From: Verrucomicrobia subdivision 3 bacterium UBA693
Lineage (GTDB): Bacteria; Verrucomicrobiota; Verrucomicrobiia; Limisphaerales; UBA8199
Reading direction: 5' to 3'
Assembly: GCA_002298785.1 (NCBI GenBank)
Contig: DBMR01000067.1
Coordinates: 1-32,434 of the forward strand
Length of the DNA: 32,434 nucleotides
Numbering within the stretch: the stretch's first letter is position 1; each line of letters starts with the position of its first letter. Shown one piece after another: positions 22,541-30,800 of the stretch. Both the position numbers and the translations under genes were made by a program. The notes under the pieces were generated by a model. The model saw nothing but the letters and a program-made list of their open reading frames with translations, searched no databases and had not been told where the DNA came from.

Positions 22541-24457
22541 ATGGCTCTCGAATCCAACATACCATCCGGCCCGCTTGCGCAAAAGTGGGACAAGCACAAA
22601 TTCGACATCAAGCTGGTCAATCCCGCCAACAAGCGGAAGTTTGACGTGATCGTGGTCGGCAGTGGGCTCGCGGGCGCTTCCGCCGCGGCCACGCTCGGGG
22701 AGTTGGGCTACAAGGTCAAATGTTTCTGCTACCAGGACAGCCCGCGGCGTGCGCACAGCATCGCCGCGCAGGGCGGTATTAATGCCGCGAAAAATTACCA
22801 GAACGACGGCGACAGCGTTCACCGGCTCTTCTACGACACGATCAAAGGCGGCGATTTCCGGGCGCGCGAGGCTAATGTTTACCGGCTGGCCCAGGTCAGT
22901 GTTAACATCATCGATCAATGCGTCGCTCAAGGGGTTCCGTTCGCCCGTGAATACGGCGGTTTGCTATCCAATCGGTCCTTCGGTGGCGCCCAGGTGTCGC
23001 GCACGTTCTACGCGCGCGGCCAAACCGGCCAGCAACTGCTGCTCGGCGCTTACTCGGCGCTGTGCCGCCAGATCGGCATGGGCACCGTCAAGATGTATCC
23101 GCGCACCGAAATGTTGGATGTGGTCGTAATCGACGGGCACGCCAAGGGCATCATTGTGCGGGACCTGGTGTCGGGCGAGATCTCCTCGCATGCGGCGGAC
23201 GCCGTGGTGCTCGCCACCGGCGGCTACGGCAATGTCTTTTTCCTCTCGACCAACGCCAAGGGTTGTAACGCCACCGCCATCTGGCGCGCCTACAAAAAGG
23301 GCGCTTACCTGGCCAATCCCTGCTACACCCAAATCCATCCCACCTGCATCCCAGTCAGCGGCGAGCACCAATCCAAGCTCACCCTGATGTCCGAATCGCT
23401 GCGCAACGATGGACGCGTTTGGGTGCCCAAGAAGAAGGAGGATTGCGACAAGGCGCCCGGATCAATTGCGGAGGACGATCGCGATTATTATCTCGAACGG
23501 AAGTACCCCAGCTATGGCAACCTCGCGCCACGGGATATTTCCTCGCGCGCCGCCAAAGAGGCTTGTGACCAGGGCCGCGGCGTCGGACCGGGCAAGCTGG
23601 GCGTTTACCTGGATTTTGCCGATGCCATCAAGCGTCTCGGCCTGAACGTCATTCGCGAACGCTACGGCAATCTTTTCGACATGTACGAGAAGATCACGGG
23701 CGAGAACGCCTACCAGGTGCCCATGCGGATCTATCCCGCCGTGCATTACACCATGGGCGGCACGTGGGTGGATTACAACCTGATGAGCACGCTGCCGGGC
23801 CTGTTTGTCCTGGGCGAGGCTAACTTCTCGGATCACGGCGCCAACCGGCTGGGAGCCAGCGCTTTGATGCAAGGATTGGCTGACGGCTATTTCGTGCTGC
23901 CGTATACGATTGGCAATTATTTCGCCTCGAGCAAGCAAGCTAAGCCCTCGAGCAGCCACGCCGAGTTCAAGCGGGCGGAAGAGGAAGTGCGGAAGTTCAC
24001 ACAGCGGCTGCTCAGCATCAAAGGCAAACGAACGCCGACCTCGCTGCATCGCGAACTGGGCAAGCTCCTCTGGGAGAAGTGCGGCATGGGACGCAACGCC
24101 GCCGGGCTCAAGGAAGCTTTAAAACGCATCCCGGAATTGCGCGAGGAATTCTGGAAGACGGTGAACGTCACCGGCGAGGCCATGGAGTTCAACCAGGCGC
24201 TCGAATACGCCGGGCGCGTGGCCGATTTCATGGAATTCGGCGAATTGATGTGCCTGGACGCGCTCGATCGCAACGAATCCTGCGGCGGACATTTCCGCGA
24301 GGAATTTCAGACCCCGGATGGCGAAGCGGCGCGTAACGACGAAAAATATGCCTACGTGGCCGCCTGGGAATTCCGGGGTCAAAACCAGGCTCCCGTCATG
24401 CATAAGGAGACGCTGGAATATACGGAAGTTCACATGAGCACGCGGAGTTACAAATGA
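22541..24457 (+). CDS. sdhA: Succinate dehydrogenase/fumarate reductase flavoprotein subunit
   Basis: A 638-residue FAD protein oxidising succinate to fumarate. The dinucleotide-binding loop is VVGSGLAGASAAATLGELGY (38-57). The segment RRAHSIAAQGGINAAKN contains His72, the expected covalent FAD ligand. Substrate-site motifs include QIHPTCIP and later HYTMGGTWVDY, and FVLGEANFSDHGANRLGASALMQG forms the second FAD segment. Length and details match the Bacteroidetes/Chlamydia-type SdhA rather than the shorter proteobacterial type. It overlaps the sdhB start by 4 bases. All parts look intact. Confidence 0.96.
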   Translation: MALESNIPSGPLAQKWDKHKFDIKLVNPANKRKFDVIVVGSGLAGASAAATLGELGYKVKCFCYQDSPRRAHSIAAQGGINAAKNYQNDGDSVHRLFYDTIKGGDFRAREANVYRLAQVSVNIIDQCVAQGVPFAREYGGLLSNRSFGGAQVSRTFYARGQTGQQLLLGAYSALCRQIGMGTVKMYPRTEMLDVVVIDGHAKGIIVRDLVSGEISSHAADAVVLATGGYGNVFFLSTNAKGCNATAIWRAYKKGAYLANPCYTQIHPTCIPVSGEHQSKLTLMSESLRNDGRVWVPKKKEDCDKAPGSIAEDDRDYYLERKYPSYGNLAPRDISSRAAKEACDQGRGVGPGKLGVYLDFADAIKRLGLNVIRERYGNLFDMYEKITGENAYQVPMRIYPAVHYTMGGTWVDYNLMSTLPGLFVLGEANFSDHGANRLGASALMQGLADGYFVLPYTIGNYFASSKQAKPSSSHAEFKRAEEEVRKFTQRLLSIKGKRTPTSLHRELGKLLWEKCGMGRNAAGLKEALKRIPELREEFWKTVNVTGEAMEFNQALEYAGRVADFMEFGELMCLDALDRNESCGGHFREEFQTPDGEAARNDEKYAYVAAWEFRGQNQAPVMHKETLEYTEVHMSTRSYK

Positions 24458-25200
24458 ATTTGACACTCAAAGTTTGGCGCCAGAAAAATGGCCAGTCCGC
24501 CGGCCACTTCGACACTTACCCCGCGCGCGACGTGATCGAGGACATGTCGTTCCTCGAAATGTTGGACGTGGTGAACGAAGACCTGATTGCCGCCGGCAAG
24601 GATCCGATTGCTTTTGACTCGGATTGTCGGGAAGGCATCTGCGGCATGTGTTCCCTGGTGATCAACGGCGTCCCGCACGGCGGGCACCGCGGCACCGCCA
24701 CCTGCCAGTTGCACATGCGGCATTTCAAGGACGGGGAAACCATCACCATCGAACCGTGGCGCGCCGAGGCGTTTCCGATCATCAAAGACGTCGCCGTCAA
24801 TCGCGCGGCCTTTGACCGCATCATGCAGGCCGGTGGCTTCATCTCGGTCAATACCGGCGGCACCCCGGACGGCAATGCCATCCCGATATCCAAGGCCGTG
24901 GCGGACAAATCGATGGATGCGGCTGCGTGCATCGGCTGCGGCGCTTGCGTGGCGGCCTGCAAAAATGCTTCCGCCATGCTGTTTGTGGCGGCGAAAGTGT
25001 CGCAGCTCAATCTCTTGCCGCAAGGTGAGCCCGAGAAGCATCGCCGCGCCCTGGCGATGGTCACGCAGATGGACAAGGAAGGTTTCGGCAGTTGCACCGT
25101 CACCGGTTCTTGCGAAGCGGTGTGTCCGAAAGAAATCAGCCTCAGCTTTATCGCCAAACTCAATCGCGATTACGGCATCGGCGCGCTTTTGGGCAAATAG
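24454..25200 (+). CDS. sdhB: Succinate dehydrogenase/fumarate reductase iron-sulfur subunit
   Basis: A 248-residue electron carrier between SdhA and SdhC. The N-terminal ferredoxin domain ligates a [2Fe-2S] cluster with Cys58, Cys63, Cys66 (CREGICGMC) and Cys84. The C-terminal domain has Cys159, Cys162, Cys165 and Cys169 (CIGCGACVAAC) and then Cys214, Cys220 and Cys224 (SCTVTGSCEAVCP), which hold the [4Fe-4S] and [3Fe-4S] clusters. Its start overlaps the sdhA stop (ATGA). It ends 15 bases before the convergent small DUF2934-like gene. Confidence 0.96.
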   Translation: MNLTLKVWRQKNGQSAGHFDTYPARDVIEDMSFLEMLDVVNEDLIAAGKDPIAFDSDCREGICGMCSLVINGVPHGGHRGTATCQLHMRHFKDGETITIEPWRAEAFPIIKDVAVNRAAFDRIMQAGGFISVNTGGTPDGNAIPISKAVADKSMDAAACIGCGACVAACKNASAMLFVAAKVSQLNLLPQGEPEKHRRALAMVTQMDKEGFGSCTVTGSCEAVCPKEISLSFIAKLNRDYGIGALLGK

Positions 25201-25214
25201 GCCCGGCGTCGAGC

Positions 25215-25409
25215 TTACTTCGGCATGTTCTCGGCATCCAGCGTGCTGGCGAGATCTTTTTCCGCCAGCACCCAGTCCTGAAGGGTCAAGGGATGCTCGG
25301 GTAATTTGTCACGAAACATTTCGAAGGCGTGTTGCCGCACCATGGCCCGCGTGAGCCCGGGGGTGAACGGCGCCGGCTGTTCCACTTTCTGCTCGCTCGT
25401 CTTTTTCAT
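25215..25409 (-). CDS. Small DUF2934-like protein
   Basis: A 64-residue hydrophilic protein. Residues about 22-56 (AMVRQHAFEMFRDKLPEHPLTLQDWVLAEKDL, split here as AMVRQHAFEMF and LTLQDWVLAEKDL around the turn) follow the DUF2934 pattern of two short helices ending in DW..AE..L. The start is fixed by AAGGAG (plus-strand 25415-25420) 5 bases before the ATG, one of the best ribosome binding sites in the window. The frame remains open far upstream, but that part is low-complexity Arg-rich shadow sequence. DUF2934 proteins have no established function. It diverges from crcB and converges on sdhB. Confidence 0.7.
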   Translation of the reverse strand: MKKTSEQKVEQPAPFTPGLTRAMVRQHAFEMFRDKLPEHPLTLQDWVLAEKDLASTLDAENMPK

Positions 25410-25429
25410 AACTGCTCCTTCTGGGTCCA

Positions 25430-25457
25430 AGCATAAGACTTCCAGGGCGACTTGCAA
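25430..25457 (-). promoter_or_regulatory. Candidate promoter of the DUF2934-like gene
   Basis: Read on the minus strand, TTGCAA (25457-25452) and TATGCT (25435-25430) are spaced by 16 bases. Transcription would begin near 25423, just ahead of the strong ribosome binding site at 25420-25415. The boxes match consensus at four of six positions each. Confidence 0.35.
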
Positions 25458-25567
25458 CCCCTCTTCCTCCGTCGTTGCGGCTTGCCTTGCGCCCGGTTTT
25501 GCGGAACCGTTGGTGGATTGGCGGGAGCAAAGCCGCACCGGGCGGCACTCCCTGCCGGCACCGGAGT

Positions 25568-25966
25568 ATGTGGAACGCCTTTTGGATATTTGTCGGCGGC
25601 GGCCTAGGCAGCGTGGCGCGATGGGGCGCCTCGGGCTGGGCGGCCCATCGCTTTGGCGAAACTTTCCCCTGGGGCACACTCCTGGTGAATGTCACCGGTT
25701 CTTTTGTTATTGGGTTTTTTGCCACCTGGACCGGGCCGGACGGGCGCTGGCAGGCCGCACCGGGATTTCGGCAATTCTTCATGCTGGGGATTTGCGGCGG
25801 CTACACGACCTTTTCCTCCTTTAGCCTGCAGACGCTCACACTGGCCCAGGAAGGGGAATGGCTCCGGGCCGGTGGCAATTGCGTGCTCTCCGTGGTCTTA
25901 TGCCTCGTGGGAGTCTGGCTAGGCCACGTCTTGGCCATGACCCTCACCACACTGAAAGGCAGCTAA
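25568..25966 (+). CDS. crcB: Fluoride ion channel CrcB/Fluc
   Basis: A 132-residue membrane protein with four hydrophobic segments. Family motifs are present: GGGLGSVARWG (about 10-20), WGTLLVNVTGSFVIGFF (about 35-51) with the conserved Asn, and GICGGYTTFSSFS (about 74-86) containing the Phe residues of the fluoride path. Members dimerise in opposite orientations in the inner membrane and let fluoride leave the cell. The ATG at 25568 was chosen because the conserved N-terminus begins there; a GGAG lies too close to act as a good ribosome binding site. I looked for the fluoride riboswitch upstream and did not find its conserved segments. Confidence 0.92.
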   Translation: MWNAFWIFVGGGLGSVARWGASGWAAHRFGETFPWGTLLVNVTGSFVIGFFATWTGPDGRWQAAPGFRQFFMLGICGGYTTFSSFSLQTLTLAQEGEWLRAGGNCVLSVVLCLVGVWLGHVLAMTLTTLKGS

Positions 25967-26010
25967 CCCCACCCGCAATGCCCGTGCGTTACTGGAGACT
26001 CCCCCTGCGA

Positions 26011-26448
26011 CTAAGCTGATGGCGACTCGTCAGTAGCCGGCACTGAGAACCGTTCCCGCACATCAGCACTCACCCGAGTCACTCTCCCGGTCTGCAGGTC
26101 GATCGGGCACCACAATGATCGTGCGCGGGCCAGAACTTTCAAATCCCGCTGGCGCAGGATTTCGGTATGGCGCTCGAAAAGATGCTTGCGCGACACCCCC
26201 ACCCAGGTGCGGACTAGAATCACGTCCTCCAGTCGCGCGGGATGTTTGTAGTCGATTTCATGTCGCGCGACCACCCATCCCAGCGCTTCGACCTGTTCTG
26301 GAGTAGCAGCCGCGGTCCAATGGGCAATTGCCACCTCCTGGACCCAGCGAAGATACACCACGTTGTTGACGTGCTCCATCAGGTCAATGTCCTGCGGCCG
26401 AACCGTCAGGACCAGTTCGAATCGCTCCTTTGGCGTTTCCAATGGCAT
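26011..26448 (-). CDS. Hotdog-fold acyl-CoA thioesterase (YbgC/4-hydroxybenzoyl-CoA thioesterase family)
   Basis: A 145-residue cytoplasmic protein of single-hotdog length. The signature VRPQDIDLMEHVNNVVYLRWVQEV (about 16-39, shown here in pieces: RPQDIDLMEHVNN and YLRWVQEV) matches the D-x-(D/N)..GHVNN..Y.RW motif of the family, with the catalytic acidic residue expected at Asp20 or Asp22. Members hydrolyse acyl-CoA or acyl-ACP thioesters; the particular substrate is not evident. It lies 34 bases downstream of the XylR-type regulator on the same strand and may be transcribed with it. On the other side it converges on crcB. Confidence 0.88.
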   Translation of the reverse strand: MPLETPKERFELVLTVRPQDIDLMEHVNNVVYLRWVQEVAIAHWTAAATPEQVEALGWVVARHEIDYKHPARLEDVILVRTWVGVSRKHLFERHTEILRQRDLKVLARARSLWCPIDLQTGRVTRVSADVRERFSVPATDESPSA

Positions 26449-26482
26449 AAAATGTTGCTTTCAGCGCCGTGGCCGGTTTCTG

Positions 26483-27652
26483 TTAACCATGCCCGACCGC
26501 CCGGGCGCGATGCGCCAACCGGTATTTTCGCGGAGGCATCCCCATCGCACGATGAAACACATGATTCAAGTATTGCGGGGTACGGTAACCCGTCCGGGCG
26601 GCGATATCCATTACCGGCAGGTTGGTTTGAGTCAAGAGTTCCTTCGCGTGGGCGAGCCGCAGGCGGGCCAGCTCGGCTCCCGGCGTTCGACCCACTTTCT
26701 CGAAAAAAACCTTCTCGAAGCTGCGCCGCGACAACCCGCTCGCGCGCACCGCGTCTGCGGCGCCGATATTTCTCGCAAAATTCGTTTGCAGAAATTTGAG
26801 CGCGCGCCGGCACGGCTCATGGTGGATCGCCAGCCCTTCCGTGCTTCGCCGCACCACAATCCCCCGGGGTGGAATAAGCAGAGGTTGCTCAGGTGCCGAC
26901 TGCCCCTGAATCAGGCGGTCCAACAGCGCCGCTCCCTCGTAGCCCAGACTGTCGAGGTCATGGTGAACGCTGGATAATGGCACGCTTTGCGATTCGCAAA
27001 TCAATTCATTGTTATCGATGCCGAGAATTGCGATTTCATCCGGCACCACGAAACCGCCGGCCAGGCAGGCATCCAGCACATTCGCAGCGTCCGAATCACG
27101 AAACGCCAGCACTGCGGCGGGCTTGGGTACGGCTTGCAGCCGCTGCACCAGCCACTGGCACTTGGCACGCCAAAGGTCGCCCGGGTGCCGCGCCCCCGGT
27201 TGCCAGATCCAGCTTTCCGGGTGGAATCCCTCGCGGGCCAGCGTTTCCGAAAAGCCACGCCAGCGCTGCTGGGTCGCAAAGCCGGTATCGTTGGCGTGCC
27301 AGGCAAAATGGTGGAAGCCGCGCTCCAGGAAGTGCTCTGCCGCCAGTGCCCCGATCAGGTAATGATCCCCCACCACCCGGGGCAGAGGTATGTCCGGTCG
27401 ATTCAGCGAGACATCCACCACCGGCACTTTCGCCGCTTTGATGAACCGCACCAGGTCCGGCTGAAACTCGAGCGCCGTGAGAATGCCGTCGCCTTTCCAG
27501 CCTCGCGGGAGCCGGCCCCAAATGCACATCTCGCCATTTAGATGCCAGAGCCGCTGCCCGGCGTAACGCGCCACCCCGCGGTGAATGCGGTAATCGTAGG
27601 TGCCCAAGGCCAGCAACACGTTAGGCTGCCTGCGTTCGAGATGCTTTGCCAT
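26483..27652 (-). CDS. XylR-type transcriptional regulator (periplasmic-binding-protein-like sensor plus AraC helix-turn-helix)
   Basis: A 389-residue cytoplasmic regulator. Residues about 10-275 form a LacI/ribose-binding-protein-like sugar sensor (VLLALGTYDYRIHRGVARYA, then VGDHYLIGALAAEHFLERGF and ILGIDNNELICESQSVPLSS). There is no N-terminal LacI DNA-binding domain. Instead the last 100 residues are an AraC-type double helix-turn-helix (AVRASGLSRRSFEKVFFEKVG, split by family as ASGLSRRSFEKVF, and IAARTGYRTPQYLNHVF). This architecture is that of E. coli XylR. The ATG at 27652 starts right at the sensor; the frame extends 85 codons upstream, but that part covers the intergenic operator. It is divergent from the giant repeat protein, its probable target along with itself. 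Confidence 0.92.
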   Translation of the reverse strand: MAKHLERRQPNVLLALGTYDYRIHRGVARYAGQRLWHLNGEMCIWGRLPRGWKGDGILTALEFQPDLVRFIKAAKVPVVDVSLNRPDIPLPRVVGDHYLIGALAAEHFLERGFHHFAWHANDTGFATQQRWRGFSETLAREGFHPESWIWQPGARHPGDLWRAKCQWLVQRLQAVPKPAAVLAFRDSDAANVLDACLAGGFVVPDEIAILGIDNNELICESQSVPLSSVHHDLDSLGYEGAALLDRLIQGQSAPEQPLLIPPRGIVVRRSTEGLAIHHEPCRRALKFLQTNFARNIGAADAVRASGLSRRSFEKVFFEKVGRTPGAELARLRLAHAKELLTQTNLPVMDIAARTGYRTPQYLNHVFHRAMGMPPRKYRLAHRARAVGHG

Positions 27653-27662
27653 AGTGCCTGTT

Positions 27663-27699
27663 GCGCAAAAGTGTAATTCTCGGGCGCAAAATTGCAATT
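27663..27699. promoter_or_regulatory. Paired direct repeats, candidate operator of the XylR-type regulator
   Basis: GCGCAAAAGTGTAATT (27663-27678) and GCGCAAAATTGCAATT (27684-27699) match at 14 of 16 positions and start exactly 21 bases apart, two helical turns. AraC-family dimers typically bind direct half-sites with this spacing. The pair begins 11 bases from the regulator start codon and ends 120 bases before the giant secreted-protein start, so it could serve autoregulation as well as control of the divergent gene. Confidence 0.6.
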
Positions 27700-27818
27700 G
27701 CGTTCCCCGGGCGGAATCAGTCACGCTCACGAGAGAATAAAGTGGCGCAGGGCAGGCTCGTGCATTCCATGAGATGTCTGGGCGCCTTCCGAATAACCCT
27801 GCCATAGACATACCTGTC

Positions 27819-30800
27819 ATGAATACTCCGACCAAAACCCTCTTGTGTATCTCGCTGACGGCGCTGGGGCTTGCCCTGGGTCCAACCGCCCGGGCAGCCA
27901 GTGTCACTTACATCGGAAAAGCCAATGCCAATTGGAACAACATTACCAATTGGTTGGGCGGCACCCTGCCTGCTGCCGGGGACGACCTGGTGATCGCCGA
28001 TCTCACCACCAACAACAGCATCACGCTCAACGACAGCTCGCACACGGTCGGAATTCTGCAATTCGGGGTGACCGGCAACCGGGCCAATCCGGGTTCGGCG
28101 CAGTTTGTCATTAACGGCAACACGACTGCCTCCAGCTCCTTCGGGCTCACCATCACCAATGGCGTGGTGGCCAACGGTAACTTCAACGTGAGCGGCACCG
28201 CCGGTTTTCAAACCAAGGTCCCCATTACCGTGCAAGGTGACCAGACCTGGTCCATCGGCGGGGCGCTAGGCAGTTCGACCGCCGACTTTGGCCTGCAGCT
28301 CACCGTCGGCGCCAATGGCACGCAGCGTCCGCTGGTTCTAAACGGCAAGCTCACCAAGATAGGTCCCGGCCAGCTCGGCTTAGTTGGCCAGAACGTCGGC
28401 AACGGTGATATCATCGTGAACCAGGGCTCGCTCAAATTTAATGCCGGCTCCTCCACCATCCTCACCGTCGGCGGAACCGGAGCGATCACGGTTAACAATG
28501 GCGGGAGTTTGTTCATCGCCCGCAACAGCGGCACGCTAAACCTAACCAAAGCGATTGTGTTGAACAGTGGATCGACCCTGCGCCTGGGTGGTAATAATGC
28601 GGGAGCAAATGTGGTGGGCTCGCCCTTCACCATTAACGGGACCGTGCCGATCCTGGTGGAATACTCCAGCATGTTGCTGGATTTCACCAATAACTGGAAC
28701 GGCACTCTCAACAGCGTCATCACGGGCACTGGCGGCATCATGACGTTCTGGGGTGATAATTCCGCCCTCGCCGGCTTAATCAACAATAGCGGCACGTTCC
28801 GCATGCGTTTCGGGGCGGCCAAATCAAGCACGCCCAGCGTGGAGTGGTCGCTCAATAATGCCGCCGCCATCCTGGAAATTTACGGCCCGGCAACCGAGCT
28901 CGTCCTCGGCGCCCTCAGCGGTTCGGCGGGCACCGTGCGCAATAGCAACACGAACAATGCCGCCGCCACCCTCACCGTCGGCGGACTTAACACCACCACC
29001 ACCTACGGCGGCCTGCTCTCGGACAGCACTGCGGCGCTCAGCCTGGTCAAGGTCGGGACCGGCACCCTGACGTTGAGTGCGGCCAACACCTACTCCGGCA
29101 CCACCGTGGTCAGCAACGGCACAGTGCTCGTCAAAGGTGTCGGCGCCACGCTCGGCTCGGGCAACGTTACTGTGTATTCCGGCGGCACGCTCGGCGGTGA
29201 CGGATCAGTCATGGCCCCCATCACGGTGGCGGCAGGTGGAACGATACGCTCAGACGGTGGCTCGACGCCCACTCCGCTCACAGTCAATACGCTCACGCTG
29301 GGCGTCGGCGGCGCCGACCAGACCACCACCCGCATCAACGTCTACCGGGGCGGCAAAATCGCCACCTCCGGCCTGATCGTAAACGGCCAGAACACCATCG
29401 ATATCGCCAGCTCCGCCCCCGGGGTCGGGGTTTATGATCTGATTACCTACAGCGGCGTTATTGGCGGCGCCGGCTTTGCCGGATTCAAGCTCGGCACCCT
29501 GCCCTACGGCATCGCCGCTCATTTGCAGGATTCAGGCACGGCCATCCAGTTGAATGTCACGGCCCTGACCGCCGAGCCCAGCGTGTGGACCGGTTCGGTG
29601 GTGGGCGCCTGGAACCTGGGCGGGGGTCTGGAATGGAAGGGTGCCACCTCCGGCACTCCTCAGTCCTACCATGATTTGGATGTCGTCACCTTCGACGATT
29701 CGGCCGCCAATTTCGCCGTGAATATCACGGAAAATGTTACCCCCACCACGGTGAACGTGAATAACAGCACCCACGCTTACACCTTGACCGGGACCGCGTC
29801 CATTATTGGCGATGCCGGCCTGGCCAAGAGCGGTTCCGAATTGTTGGTTGTCCTCAATACGAACAATTACCTGGGCGGCACGTTCATCACAAACGGCGCC
29901 ATTCAAATGGGCAACGGCGGAGCCGGCGGCGTTATCAATGGGCCAATCCTGAACAATAGCAGCCTGCTCTTGAACCGTTCGGACGCTTTTGCCGTCAGCG
30001 GCGTCATTAGCGGAACCGGGACAATCGAGCAAAAGGGCTCCGGCATCGCCACGCTCAGCGGCGCCAACACGTTCACCGGTGTTACCACCGTCAGTACGGG
30101 CACCCTCGCCACCGGCAACGGTTCCGCGCTCGGGGATACCAACACCGGCACCATCGTGGCCACCGGCGCCACGCTGGATGTGAACGGCCAAAACCTCGGC
30201 ATGGAACCTGTCACCGTGCAGGGTGACGGAGTGGGCGGCGCGGGTGCGATTGTTAACAACGCCGCCGGCGACCAGCAAAACGCCCTGCGCTATGTGACCC
30301 TCGCGGGCCAAACCACCTTCGGCGGCGCACGCCGATGGGACATCCGTGATCCCGCGAGTTCCCTGGCCTCCGCGGGTCTGAACGCCCTGCTGCAAGGCAA
30401 CGGCAATAAACTGACGAAAGTCGGATCGAACGTCGTAGCATTTATTAATATTGGCGAGACCGCGCTGGGTGATATTGATATCCAGGGCGGCACCTTGACC
30501 TTTTCGCGGTCAACGCGCATGGGCAACGCGGCCAAAACGGTGAACATCTTCCCGGGCGCCACACTTCAGTTCCATCGCACGAGCGAATTCGAGAACAACG
30601 TGCTGAACAAGGTGATCACCATGACCAACGCCCTCATTGCGGTTGAAGGCAACGGGCTGACGAACGTGTTCGCTGGCCCCATCACCGCCAGCGGTTCGAA
30701 TAGCGTCAGCCTGCCAGCCGCCACCGGTTTGAATCTGCAAGGGTCAGTGACCGGCCCGGGTTCGCTCAACGCCTCCGGCGGCGGCACCTTGATCATCTCC

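Noticed and set aside
21739..22692. A 317-residue minus-strand frame across sdhC
   Set aside because: It is a shadow of sdhC and the sdhA start; sdhC has the family hallmark and membrane segments.
25430..25567. Fluoride riboswitch before crcB
   Set aside because: The conserved segments of the crcB RNA motif are not present in this interval on the crcB strand.
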